From NCBI RefSeq assembly GCF_033096465.1, contig NZ_AP028156.1, positions 2,064,501 to 2,128,500 of the forward strand: DNA of 64,000 nucleotides. The letters run 5' to 3'. Origin of the DNA: Blautia luti. Its GTDB lineage: Bacteria > Bacillota > Clostridia > Lachnospirales > Lachnospiraceae. The notes under the pieces were generated by a model. The model was not told where the DNA came from, ran no database searches, and saw only the letters and a program-made list of their open reading frames with translations. Below, piece after piece: positions 33,775 to 43,148 of the stretch (position 1 is its first letter; each line of letters starts with the position of its first letter). The position numbers were made by a program, and so were the translations under genes.

Positions 33775-35916
33775 CTACATCATCGGGTCCATTGACAAGG
33801 CTGGATGATTATGTTCTGTTAAAAATGCAACAAGCTCTTCTGGATCTGTTGTATTTGTCTCGTCACCAATCATATCAGTAAAGTTGTCAATACCATACAG
33901 TTCCTTTGCTGTCTTATTCAAACGCTCCGCAACTGTCTCTTTTAATTCCTTAGGCATCCATACGATACGTTCAATACCGCCTTCTGCCTTCATGAATTTC
34001 TTGGATGAAATAAAGTGTTTACCATGTCCCATGAATCCTGGTGTCTGAACACCGCCGCCAGTCATAGATGCCATCTCTGAGAATGTCATTCCGAGAGGTG
34101 TCATTCCTGCATATTCACGGTTGGCGATTACTACACCATTAGAAAACGGCTCAATACCACAGATACACTCGAAGCATCCACAGGAAGTCATAGGATCCTG
34201 CATAATGGAATAAAGTGTAACGTGTTCGAGAGCTCCCTGTGAGAATTTTTGTACAGCTTCATCAACATCCTCATAAGAACCAAGGTTCTCATCAATTGGT
34301 CTTTCCTTTGTAATGATCTGACAAGGTCCGTTTGGATCCAGTTCATTTGTTGCTTTTGCATCCAGCCATGAAACGGCTCCGCAAAGTCCAAGTCTCTCTG
34401 GTGTAACAACACATACATGAGACGGTGAAAAAGCCTGACAAAGGATACAGCTGTAATATACGTCTACAGTTTCATCTGTAAGATTTTCAAGACGTGCATC
34501 ACGTTTATCGAATACAGGGATTGCTACCTCATGACGGATTCTTGTACACTCAGCCGGATCAGTATAAACGGTTACCTGACATTTATCAACTACAGCTTCA
34601 AACTCATTTTTTACCTGTGTATACAGAACCTCACCGATATGTCTGATACGGAATCCTGCATTGTAAGCTTCCTTACCGATACGGATCCTCTGCATATCTC
34701 TCTGTCCTGTATGATAAACTCCCTCAATACAGTTAATGTAATTGTGGAATTTACGCTCAATTACAGGTTCAAAATCAGGCTGCATTCTCTTTCCCGCTAC
34801 TTCTACCACGTAAGCGATCGGATTCTTGCTTCCCAATTCCATTTCATCTACATCTGGTCCTACAACTGTAATCTTGTGGTCCTCTACCTCATCCATGCTT
34901 CTTGTCTGCACAAGTTCTGCACAATCCACACGGGAACCGTCGAACTCAACCTGCATATCTTTACGACGGATAATCTCGCCTTCGAATGCAGACGCAAACG
35001 CAACAGGAATATCAATATTGGTAATTTTGATCTTAATATTTCTGGCTTCCAGAGAAACCTTATTAAAATCAGCAACATTCGGGCATGCGATCAGCGCACC
35101 CGGAACTTCTGTAATGTTTTCATCTTCATTGGAAATCACAGGGAATCCAAGTTTGATTGCTCCTGCACCAGCAGCCAGAATCACATCATCGATCGGTTTA
35201 AACGCATTGACAAATGCCGGTACTCTCTCTGATGTATACTTGATCAGAGCGGCTGCATCTCCAGGAGTAACGTTTCCGAAGATCAGAGCTGCACGAAGTG
35301 CCACGGATACTACATGGATTACAGAAGTAATATCTTTTCCAAGTGGTACGATTCGAACATTATAGCCCATTTTCAATCCAAGTTCCTGCGCCTGGTCAAT
35401 AATTCCTCCAACCAGTGTAACAAGAATTCCCTGTGCCTGATAACTCTTTACCAGATCTACACCTTCCTGTGCGGTAGGTGCCGATCCAATAATAACAGCT
35501 ACACCAGGAATATCACCGGTTACAAGAGGTACACCAAGTTCACGGATTATGGAATCCGGAAGGTGTCCATAGTACGGTTCACTGTATGGCTCCGCTCCAT
35601 CCAGATACTTCAGTACTTCTATGAACTCTGCACAAAGTGCGGTAGCGACTCCGGACATCAAAGCGTCATCTAACTGATGCTCTCTTGTCATAAGAGATTT
35701 GATCACACCAAGTGCTTCTTTCATTTCACCAAGGGTCTTCACCTTGACTCCTGTTACTGCATAGTAACATGGCAGACAGTAGGCAGTATGAGGAAATTCA
35801 ACTGCCTTGTCTGCGCCGTGCTGTGCAATGGCTCCCTCTACAGCCTGACAGGTTAACCCGTAGACTGCATCATTTCCGTTAAAGATTCTGTCGATTAACA
35901 ATTTGCACATCTCCAT
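33775..35916 (-). CDS. acsB: Acetyl-CoA synthase, tandem paralogue 1 (downstream copy)
   Basis: 713 residues, full length for a bacterial ACS. It joins a methyl group (from AcsCD), CO (from AcsA) and CoA into acetyl-CoA at the nickel A-cluster. The A-cluster cysteines are all present in SCILCQAFSPSHVC, RLGLCGAV and SCGCFECICG. The N-terminal CODH-contact domain diverges from the neighbouring copy, while the C-terminal half is nearly identical in protein. A TTG at 35901 has a better-spaced GGAG and would align with the other copy's start (LIDRIFNGNDAVYG against TLFESVFAGNDAVYG), so the true start may be 35901. It is followed by acsD. Confidence 0.93.
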   Translation of the reverse strand: MEMCKLLIDRIFNGNDAVYGLTCQAVEGAIAQHGADKAVEFPHTAYCLPCYYAVTGVKVKTLGEMKEALGVIKSLMTREHQLDDALMSGVATALCAEFIEVLKYLDGAEPYSEPYYGHLPDSIIRELGVPLVTGDIPGVAVIIGSAPTAQEGVDLVKSYQAQGILVTLVGGIIDQAQELGLKMGYNVRIVPLGKDITSVIHVVSVALRAALIFGNVTPGDAAALIKYTSERVPAFVNAFKPIDDVILAAGAGAIKLGFPVISNEDENITEVPGALIACPNVADFNKVSLEARNIKIKITNIDIPVAFASAFEGEIIRRKDMQVEFDGSRVDCAELVQTRSMDEVEDHKITVVGPDVDEMELGSKNPIAYVVEVAGKRMQPDFEPVIERKFHNYINCIEGVYHTGQRDMQRIRIGKEAYNAGFRIRHIGEVLYTQVKNEFEAVVDKCQVTVYTDPAECTRIRHEVAIPVFDKRDARLENLTDETVDVYYSCILCQAFSPSHVCVVTPERLGLCGAVSWLDAKATNELDPNGPCQIITKERPIDENLGSYEDVDEAVQKFSQGALEHVTLYSIMQDPMTSCGCFECICGIEPFSNGVVIANREYAGMTPLGMTFSEMASMTGGGVQTPGFMGHGKHFISSKKFMKAEGGIERIVWMPKELKETVAERLNKTAKELYGIDNFTDMIGDETNTTDPEELVAFLTEHNHPALSMDPMM

Positions 35917-35971
35917 TTCGTATTTAGAATAATACTATGGTTTTATCTATATAACGCTTTAGGCGTTTAAA

Positions 35972-36020
35972 CCCCGGAGACGTTTAGTGGCTTCCGCATT
36001 GCCCATCCACGCCTCCGGGC
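35972..36020 (-). terminator. Intercistronic hairpin between the two acsB genes
   Basis: On the minus strand CCCGGAGGCGTGG pairs with CCACTAAACGTCTCCGGG, with a small bulge and a 16-nt loop. It is followed by GTTTAAACGCC rather than a clean T-run. It may stabilise the upstream acsB message or attenuate the second copy. Confidence 0.6.
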
Positions 36021-36034
36021 AAAACCACCAATCT

Positions 36035-38161
36035 TTACATCATCGGATCAAGAGCTAATGCCGGATGGCCTTTTTCTGTAAGGAATCCAACCAGTGTCTC
36101 CGGATCAGTAGCGATTGTTTCATCACCGATCATATCTGTAAAGTTTTCAATACCATAGAGTTCATTTGCTGTCTTATTAAGACGTTCAGCAACAAACTCT
36201 TTCAGTTCTTTCGGCATCCATACGATACGTTCAATACCGCCTTCTGCCTTCATGAACTTCTTGGAGCTGATGAAATGTTTACCATGTCCCATGAAACCAG
36301 GTGTCTGAACACCACCGCCTGTCATGGATGCCATTTCTGAGAATGTCATTCCAAGAGGTGTCATGCCTGCATACTCACGGTTAGCGATAACAACACCATT
36401 GGAGAATGGCTCGATACCGCAGATACACTCGAAGCATCCGCATGATGTCATAGGATCCTGCATGATAGAGTACAGTGTAACGTGCTCTAATGCACCCTGG
36501 GATAATTTCTTAACAGCTTCATCTACATCTTCATAAGAACCAAGGTTCTCATCAATTGGTCTTTCTTTTGTAATTACCTGGCAAGGTCCGTTTGGATCCA
36601 GCTCGTTGGTAGCTTTTGCATCCAGCCATGAAACGGCACCGCAAAGTCCAAGTCTCTCAGGTGTAACAACACATACGTGAGACGGGGAGAATGCCTGGCA
36701 GAGGATACAGCTGTAATATACATCTACAGATTCGTCTGTCAGAGTATTCAGACGGTCATCACGTTTCTCGAAGATCGGGATAGCAACTTCATGACGGATT
36801 CTTGTACACTCAGCAGGATCTGTATAAATAGTAACTTCACATTTATCAACAACTGCGTCAAATTCATTCTTAACCTGTGTATAGAGAACTTCACCGATAT
36901 GTTTGATCTTGAAGCCTGCAGCAAATGCATCTTTGCTGATACGGATTCTCTGCATATCTCTCTGTCCTGTATGGTATACACCTTCGATACAGTTGATGTA
37001 GTTATGGAACTTACGCTCGATAACAGGTTCAAAGTCAGGCTGCATGTTTTTACCTGCAACTTTAACAACATATGCAATGCTGTTCTTGCTGCCAAGTTCC
37101 ATGTCGTCTACTTCCGGACCAACAACTGTAATCTTATGGTCTTCTACTTCACTTGCATCACATGTATGTACAAGCTCTGCACAGTCTACACGGGAACCAT
37201 CGAATTCAACCTGCATGTCTTTACGACGGATAATCTCACCTTCGAATGCAGATGCGAAAGCAACCGGGATATCGATGTTTGTAATTTTAATCTTGATGTC
37301 ACGTGCTTCCAGAGAAGTTGCATTCCATTTGGAGATGTCTTTCTGGCAGATCAGGCTCTTCGGTACTCTTGCAACATCTTCCTGGTTTGTGATAACCGGG
37401 AATCCAAGAGCGATAGCGCCTGCACCACAAGCTACGATCACATCATTTAACGGTGCAAATGCATTAACAAATGCAGGTACACGTTTCATTGTGTAATCCA
37501 TCAGAGTTGCAGCATCACCTGGTTTTACGTTACCGAAGATAAGAGCTGCACGAAGTGCTACAGATACTACATGGATAACTGCTGTAACGTCTTTTCCAAG
37601 CGGGATAACACGTACGTTAGCACCTGTCTTGTATCCAACTTCCTCTAACTGGTCAATAACGTCACCAACCAGAGTGATCAGGATACCCTGAGACTGATAG
37701 GATTTAACAAGGTCTGCTGCTTCCTGAGCGGAAGGAGCTTTTCCAAGGATAACTGCTACACCAGGGATATCGCCTGTTACAAGCGGTACACCAAGTTCAC
37801 GGATCACTGCATCTGCAAGATGTCCGTAGCAAGGAGCTTCATATGGTGTAGCTCCGTCAATATATTTCAGAACTTCGATAAATTCTGCGCAGAGAGCTGT
37901 AGCAACACCTGACATAAATACATCATTTGTTCTCTTCTCTCTTGTCATAAGAGTCTTTACTACTGCAAGAGCATCTTTTAACTCTGCAAGAGTTCCAACC
38001 TTTGTTCCTGTTACTGCATAGTAGCATGGTAAGGAATATGCTGTATCAGGGAAGCTGACTGCTTTGTCAGCGCCGTATTTTTCAATTGCCTGGTTAATGG
38101 CACCCTCTGTAAGTCCATAAACCGCGTCGTTTCCCGCAAAAACACTTTCAAATAAAGTCAC
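36035..38161 (-). CDS. acsB: Acetyl-CoA synthase, tandem paralogue 2 (upstream copy)
   Basis: 708 residues, starting with GTG at 38161 behind AGGAGG. Domain order is the same as for the downstream copy, and all A-cluster cysteines are kept (SCILCQAFSPSHVC, GLCGAV, SCGCFECICG). The two genes match closely from about residue 285 to the end, apart from scattered changes, but differ more in the first 280 residues. Many third-base differences accompany the conserved protein, so both copies have been kept under selection since an old duplication. It directly follows cooC. This may be the main ACS, or the two may differ in CODH contact or regulation. Confidence 0.95.
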   Translation of the reverse strand: MTLFESVFAGNDAVYGLTEGAINQAIEKYGADKAVSFPDTAYSLPCYYAVTGTKVGTLAELKDALAVVKTLMTREKRTNDVFMSGVATALCAEFIEVLKYIDGATPYEAPCYGHLADAVIRELGVPLVTGDIPGVAVILGKAPSAQEAADLVKSYQSQGILITLVGDVIDQLEEVGYKTGANVRVIPLGKDVTAVIHVVSVALRAALIFGNVKPGDAATLMDYTMKRVPAFVNAFAPLNDVIVACGAGAIALGFPVITNQEDVARVPKSLICQKDISKWNATSLEARDIKIKITNIDIPVAFASAFEGEIIRRKDMQVEFDGSRVDCAELVHTCDASEVEDHKITVVGPEVDDMELGSKNSIAYVVKVAGKNMQPDFEPVIERKFHNYINCIEGVYHTGQRDMQRIRISKDAFAAGFKIKHIGEVLYTQVKNEFDAVVDKCEVTIYTDPAECTRIRHEVAIPIFEKRDDRLNTLTDESVDVYYSCILCQAFSPSHVCVVTPERLGLCGAVSWLDAKATNELDPNGPCQVITKERPIDENLGSYEDVDEAVKKLSQGALEHVTLYSIMQDPMTSCGCFECICGIEPFSNGVVIANREYAGMTPLGMTFSEMASMTGGGVQTPGFMGHGKHFISSKKFMKAEGGIERIVWMPKELKEFVAERLNKTANELYGIENFTDMIGDETIATDPETLVGFLTEKGHPALALDPMM

Positions 38162-38184
38162 TTGTTCTACCTCCTAATATATGA

Positions 38185-38949
38185 TTACTGACGATCTATC
38201 TTTTCTTTTATTTTAATGATCTCATCGGTAACTGTCTTGCTGAAGTCATACGGGGATTTTCCCTGTCTGTCTGCATCAATTACCTCTGTGTTGTAATGAA
38301 TCATACCTAAAAGATCTTCCTGTGGAATCCGTTCTCTGATAAAGTTTTCGTCATCTTCATTGCGCACTTTGTTTGCGACAACCTTTACCTGAGACACTCC
38401 TAAATCTTTTGCCAGGCGCTTTACATTTTTATATGTCTGCACACTCCTTGCACCTGGTTCGATCACTACGATAAATGCGTCAACTCCTTCTGTGGTTCCT
38501 CTGCCGAGATGTTCCAAGCCGGCTTCCATATCAAGAATTACTACATCTTCTCTTCTAAGTACCAGATTATTGATAATGCGCTTTAACATTACATGTTCCG
38601 GGCATACACATCCGCCGCCGCCTGTCTCGACAGTTCCCAGGACAAGGAGACGCACGCCATTGCAGACCTTACCATATTTCTCCGGGATATCGTCTACCTT
38701 CGGATTCAGATGATAGAACTGATTTCCCGCAGTGGCACCTGTACGTTCTTCCACAAGTTTACGCATTTTGGAAATTGGTACAATAGAATCCAGTGTTTCT
38801 TCATCAAAGCCTAATGCAAGACCAAGATTCGCATCCGGATCCACATCTGCTGCAAGTACCGGTCTTCCCTCTGCTGCATACAACCTGGCCAGCGTTGCTG
38901 CAAAAGTAGTTTTGCCTACGCCGCCTTTTCCTGTAACTGCTATTTTCAT
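38185..38949 (-). CDS. cooC: CODH nickel-insertion ATPase CooC
   Basis: 254 residues of the MinD/SIMIBI ATPase class. The deviant P-loop GKGGVGKTTF is at residues 7-16. The metal-binding CxC used by CooC dimers is in GGCVCPEHV near residue 113. A DMEAGLEHLGRGTTEG segment is diagnostic of CooC. It loads nickel into the C-cluster of CODH, and probably the A-cluster of ACS, using ATP. Its position between acsA and acsB fits both roles. A second, divergent family member lies at 41093-41863. Confidence 0.92.
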   Translation of the reverse strand: MKIAVTGKGGVGKTTFAATLARLYAAEGRPVLAADVDPDANLGLALGFDEETLDSIVPISKMRKLVEERTGATAGNQFYHLNPKVDDIPEKYGKVCNGVRLLVLGTVETGGGGCVCPEHVMLKRIINNLVLRREDVVILDMEAGLEHLGRGTTEGVDAFIVVIEPGARSVQTYKNVKRLAKDLGVSQVKVVANKVRNEDDENFIRERIPQEDLLGMIHYNTEVIDADRQGKSPYDFSKTVTDEIIKIKEKIDRQ

Positions 38950-38993
38950 TTTACGTCATCCACCTTTTATTACATTTTTAAGATCACAGCAGA

Positions 38994-40886
38994 TTAGATT
39001 CCTAATGCTGTTCTCTTCTCTTCGATTCTTTCGATCATCAGATCAACTAATTTCTCAATATCTGTTTCTACTGTATAAGCAGCTCCTGTCCATTTTCTTG
39101 TTCCCTCTGTAAGGAGCTCTCCCATTTCTGAAGAACCGGAAACATATGGATCAACACCAAGGAATGTATCAATACCAGTACCTACTACATAGTTACCGAT
39201 GGATACAGCTTTTTCAGACATCCACTCAGGAGCACATCCAACTACAGGAAGCTGATTGATCTGAAGACCTGCATCTTTTGCAAGTTCAGCAGCAAGGATC
39301 ATCATACGGGAAATATCTACGCATGATCCCATGTGGAGTACCGGTGGGATATCAGCCAGTTCACAGACACGTTTCAGACCTGCACCGCAGAGATCTTTTG
39401 CAGATTTGTCCATAAGACCTGCTTTTGCAGCTGCCTGTGCAGAACATCCGGAAGCAATGACAACGATATCATTGGCGATACATTTCTTCATCAGTTCAAT
39501 ATGTGCATAGTCAGGACGGATCTTAGGATTGTTACATCCAACCATAGCAACAGCACCACGGATAACACCGGAAGTGATGCACTCAAGTAATGGTTTTGTT
39601 GTTCCTGTCTCATCAACCTGAGAGTTTGTAACACCGTCAAGAACCTTAACGATTGCTTCTACGGAATAACCAACTGTAGCTTTCTGTTTCAGCTGTGGGA
39701 TATGTACAAGTTCAGGTTTTCTGTTCTTGAAGTTGTCAATAGCCATCTTGACGATTGCTTTTGCATTCTCTCCTGCTGTCTCAGCATTGAATCTGATAAA
39801 TTCAGCATCAGGCATCTGAGCGATCGGAGAAGTTGTGATAAATTTAGTATGGAAGCATTTGCTTAAAGGTCCTAATGCAGGGAAGATACACTGAACGTCT
39901 ACTACGATCGCTTCGCAGGCACCTGTCAGTACTACATTCTCCTGCTGCAAGAAGTTACCGGCCATCGGAACACCGCGACGCATAGCTACTTCGTTTGAAG
40001 TACAGCATACACCGGAAACAGTGATTCCTTTTGCTCCTACAGATTTTGCATAATCGATCATTTCTTTGCTGTCTGCATATTCACAGATCATCTCAGAAAG
40101 GCTCGGATCATGTCCGTGTACAACAATGTTTACGTTTTCTTCAACCATAACACCAAGGTTAGCTTCTGTGTCAATTGGCTTCGGAGTTCCGAATAAAACA
40201 TCAGAGAACTCTGTTCCCATCATGGAACCGCCCCATCCATCAGCCATACCGCAGCGAAGAGACTGTTTTACCAGTGCTTCCGGAAGAGAAGAACATCCCA
40301 TATGTGCCATATGTAAAGAAGTGGAAACCTCACGGTCGATCGCACGTGGTGCAATTTCATTTTCAATCAGTTTCTCTTTCTGTCCTGCAGGCATTCTGTC
40401 AAGGAATCTCTGATATCCAAATGGTTTACCATATTCCATCAATCCTGTCTCAGCCATTTCATGAGCCAGATCATAGATATCTTTTCCTTCTGTCTCTACG
40501 CCCCATTCTTTTGCGATACGGATCAGTTTCTCAGGATCTTTTACCTGATAGTTTCCGCCGTCTTTTGCACAATATAATGTGTGGCAGATTTCACGACCGT
40601 GATCAGAGTGAGTAGCTGCACCACCTGCTGTAAATTTCAGGAAGTTTCTTCCTACGATACCATGGACGTCACATCCACAGATACCTCTTGGTGCTTTAGG
40701 GGTAATACGACATGGTCCCATAGCACAGATACGACAGCAGACACCCTGCTCACCGAATTTACAATGTGGAGTCTGATTTTTTACACGGAACTGCCATGCG
40801 TCAGCTCCAACCTTTGCACCTGTCTCCAAAAGTCTGGCAGTAGCCTCTTCAAACTCTTCCACTGTAGTTAATTTGAATTCACTCAT
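38994..40886 (-). CDS. acsA: Carbon monoxide dehydrogenase catalytic subunit
   Basis: 630 residues, the expected length of CooS/AcsA. It reduces CO2 to CO (or oxidises CO) at a Ni-Fe-S C-cluster and feeds CO through a tunnel to ACS. N-terminal cluster B/D cysteines are visible in CKFGEQGVCCRICAMGPC and ICGCD. C-cluster ligands are expected from HGHDPSLSE (His), TGACEAIVVDVQC, MVGCNNPK, ASGCSAQAA and HMGSCVDISR, all conserved. An AAAGGAGG site precedes the ATG. It has a 206-bp, strongly structured leader, so it may be separately controlled within the operon. Confidence 0.96.
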   Translation of the reverse strand: MSEFKLTTVEEFEEATARLLETGAKVGADAWQFRVKNQTPHCKFGEQGVCCRICAMGPCRITPKAPRGICGCDVHGIVGRNFLKFTAGGAATHSDHGREICHTLYCAKDGGNYQVKDPEKLIRIAKEWGVETEGKDIYDLAHEMAETGLMEYGKPFGYQRFLDRMPAGQKEKLIENEIAPRAIDREVSTSLHMAHMGCSSLPEALVKQSLRCGMADGWGGSMMGTEFSDVLFGTPKPIDTEANLGVMVEENVNIVVHGHDPSLSEMICEYADSKEMIDYAKSVGAKGITVSGVCCTSNEVAMRRGVPMAGNFLQQENVVLTGACEAIVVDVQCIFPALGPLSKCFHTKFITTSPIAQMPDAEFIRFNAETAGENAKAIVKMAIDNFKNRKPELVHIPQLKQKATVGYSVEAIVKVLDGVTNSQVDETGTTKPLLECITSGVIRGAVAMVGCNNPKIRPDYAHIELMKKCIANDIVVIASGCSAQAAAKAGLMDKSAKDLCGAGLKRVCELADIPPVLHMGSCVDISRMMILAAELAKDAGLQINQLPVVGCAPEWMSEKAVSIGNYVVGTGIDTFLGVDPYVSGSSEMGELLTEGTRKWTGAAYTVETDIEKLVDLMIERIEEKRTALGI

Positions 40887-40908
40887 TATAGACCTCCTTT
40901 AATTCTGG

Positions 40909-41085
40909 TTTGTGCATATCCTGTTTTCATGCACTTTTATTTTTAATAATCCCGCAGATAAAGAACCCATCCCTACCCATGGGTTATTTTACCGTAAATA
41001 AAACACTTTTTTTGTATGTTGTGCCTAAGATTCTCAATTTTCCCATGCACACAAACATCCCTTACCGTATTTCATACGGCAAGGG
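40909..41085 (-). promoter_or_regulatory. Structured leader of acsA with three hairpins
   Basis: In minus-strand order: a 12-bp stem CCCTTGCCGTAT-GAA-ATACGGTAAGGG (41059-41085); AACCCAT/ATGGGTT (40964-40985) followed by TTCTTT; and GTGCAT/ATGCAC (40909-40933) just before the ribosome binding site. The first could end transcripts after the upstream ATPase gene and the last could mask translation initiation. No known riboswitch class is recognised. Confidence 0.5.
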
Positions 41086-41092
41086 GTGCATA

Positions 41093-41863
41093 TTATAAAT
41101 CTAACTTGTCAACGATCGCACGAAGAGCAACCTTGACAGGGTTATTTTCCGGAAGTGTACTTGTCGGACGACCCTCGCAGTCATATTCATAGACTGTTTC
41201 GTCCTGTGGAACAACACCCAGAAGTGTCAGACCCTGATTGGCAATTTCTTCCTGAATTCCTTTGTTCAATTCCCCTTTCGGAGCTCTGTTGATAATCAGG
41301 CCGACTGTATCCGGATGCATGTCACATTCCTTGATCAGTTCTGCAATTCTGCCTACTGCCTGTACGCCCCTTCTGGAGCAGTCGCTGACCAGAATAGCAG
41401 TCTGCATGCTCGGAAGAACACCTCTGCTGATATGCTCCATTCCAGCCTCATTGTCTACGACAATATACGGATAATTATTCTGATATTTTGCAAGCTGAGT
41501 CTGAAGAAGTCCATTCACATAACAGTAACAGCCTTTTCCCTGTGTTCTTCCCATTACAAGAAGATCAAAGTCATCGTCCTCAACCAGCGCATCTTCAAAG
41601 CGCATTTCCGCATAATCTGCCTTGGATACTCCGGCAGGGATTGGATTCTCTTTTGCAAGTTCTGCACGGGCGATTTCTTCACGTACATCGCCAAGAGTGG
41701 TCTCCACCTCTACCCCAAGTACCTCATTGAGATTTGAATTCGCATCAGCATCTACTGCAAGAATCGGTCCTTTTCCCTGTTCACACAGATACTGGATCAG
41801 CATTCCGCATAATGTTGTTTTTCCTACGCCGCCTTTTCCTGCGACAGCAATCACGTGTGCCAT
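41093..41863 (-). CDS. CooC/AcsF-type nickel-insertion ATPase
   Basis: 256 residues, a second MinD-like ATPase with the P-loop GKGGVGKTTL (residues 8-17). A CxC pair lies in GKGCYCYVNG near residue 130, and DNEAGMEHISRGVL matches the CooC/AcsF family. In acetogens AcsF-like proteins mature ACS while CooC matures CODH. Which of the two copies here does which job cannot be decided from sequence, so no symbol is given. It sits between metF (31 bp upstream) and the structured acsA leader. Confidence 0.85.
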   Translation of the reverse strand: MAHVIAVAGKGGVGKTTLCGMLIQYLCEQGKGPILAVDADANSNLNEVLGVEVETTLGDVREEIARAELAKENPIPAGVSKADYAEMRFEDALVEDDDFDLLVMGRTQGKGCYCYVNGLLQTQLAKYQNNYPYIVVDNEAGMEHISRGVLPSMQTAILVSDCSRRGVQAVGRIAELIKECDMHPDTVGLIINRAPKGELNKGIQEEIANQGLTLLGVVPQDETVYEYDCEGRPTSTLPENNPVKVALRAIVDKLDL

Positions 41864-41894
41864 AAAACCAGGTGCCTCCTAAATCTGTGTTATA

Positions 41895-42827
41895 TTATAC
41901 TAATGTACGAAGACCGGATCTGTCGATGATCTCAGATACGTCTTTCCATTTGTTCAGTGCATAGAGATGGATACCATCTACGCCCATTGCACGATATTCA
42001 TCGATCTGTCTGATTGTATATTCGATACCTTCTTCTTTGAATCTCTTAACTTTGTCATCATAGAACATATCGAATGGTTTTCCGTCAGCATCTTTTGCTG
42101 CGAATGGATTCGGGAACAGCCAGTTTCTGGAGATGAGTCTGCAAAGCTCACTATCCATTACACAGCCGTTACGGGAAAGTGCCATGTTGATTGTGGCAGA
42201 CATGTCGAGGATTGGCATTACCCCAACATCTACAGGCATTGTAACACCAGCTTCACGGATTGCATCCAACCAGTATTTGAACTGTTCCATATCCCAGCAG
42301 AGCTGAGTCATGATGTAGTCTGCGCCATTGTCCTGTTTCTGTTTCAGGACTGCGATATCAGCATCAAGAGAACGACATGCAATATGTCCTTCCGGTGATC
42401 CTGCTACTGCGATCTCAAATTTATCACCAAATTCATTACGTACGAATTTAACAAGATCTGTTGCATAATTGAAGTCACCGCATGTTGTTGTTTCACCAAG
42501 CGGAATATCTCCACGAAGTGCAAGCATATGATCTACGCCTTCATCTAAGTACTGCTGAAGCTGATCTTTGATGCCTTCTTTTGTATTTTTGATAACTGTG
42601 AAATGTGTTACAGGTGTTGTACCTGCTTTCTTGATCATCTGACATACTTCACGGTTTGCACCAACGTTTCCGCCGCCTGCACCATATGTACATGAAATGT
42701 ACTCCGGTTTGTATTTCATCAGATGTTCAATTGTTCCTGGAAGGTTTTCCATACCTTTTTCTGTCTTAGGTGGGAATACTTCGAAGGAAAGGAGCATTTT
42801 CTCTTTCATTGCTTCTGATAATTTCAT
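41895..42827 (-). CDS. metF: Methylene-tetrahydrofolate reductase MetF
   Basis: 310 residues forming a flavin-dependent TIM-barrel reductase that makes methyl-tetrahydrofolate, the last step of the methyl branch. The start MKLSEAMKEKMLLSFEVFPP and the motifs ISCTYGAGGGNVGANREV, LALRGDIPLGE and DYIMTQLCWDMEQF are typical. I chose ATG 42827, which has GGAGGT 8 bp upstream; a GTG at 42842 overlaps that site. In many acetogens MetF needs the zinc/Fe-S subunit MetV encoded next to it. No metV is present in this window, so the electron-input partner is not known. Confidence 0.93.
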   Translation of the reverse strand: MKLSEAMKEKMLLSFEVFPPKTEKGMENLPGTIEHLMKYKPEYISCTYGAGGGNVGANREVCQMIKKAGTTPVTHFTVIKNTKEGIKDQLQQYLDEGVDHMLALRGDIPLGETTTCGDFNYATDLVKFVRNEFGDKFEIAVAGSPEGHIACRSLDADIAVLKQKQDNGADYIMTQLCWDMEQFKYWLDAIREAGVTMPVDVGVMPILDMSATINMALSRNGCVMDSELCRLISRNWLFPNPFAAKDADGKPFDMFYDDKVKRFKEEGIEYTIRQIDEYRAMGVDGIHLYALNKWKDVSEIIDRSGLRTLV

Positions 42828-42952
42828 AGTTACTACCTCCACGTCTTTTATTATTTATTATCAAGGCATTTATTTCTGCCTTTGATTCATATGAAATCCA
42901 ATCCGCCGCAAATCCGCATTCTTTCCGCAGGGCGAATCTTCATTCGCAGGTA

Positions 42953-43135
42953 TTAATCACATTTAAGTTTCACAATGCTGTTGGCAAGGTCAACCATAAG
43001 GATTGTTCCCTCAACTACTCTTTCGTCTCCCATGATGTCACGGAGAACCAGCTTGTTTCCGTCCACATCAATGCGGGATACATTCTTAAAGATAACAGAA
43101 TCATCGCTTTCTTTATATACAGTTGCTAAACACAT
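42953..43135 (-). CDS. cooT: CooT-family nickel-binding protein
   Basis: A 60-residue small protein starting MCLATVYKE. The Cys2 that follows the initiator Met is the nickel ligand in characterised CooT dimers, and the SH3-like beta fold is suggested by the strand pattern to the end (MVDLANSIVKLKCD). CooT takes part in nickel supply to CODH. It lies 13 bp downstream of the His-rich protein gene at the head of the acetyl-CoA operon, so nickel-handling genes are transcribed first. An AGGAGGCGGC-type site precedes the ATG. Confidence 0.9.
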   Translation of the reverse strand: MCLATVYKESDDSVIFKNVSRIDVDGNKLVLRDIMGDERVVEGTILMVDLANSIVKLKCD

Positions 43136-43148
43136 GTGATGCCGCCTC

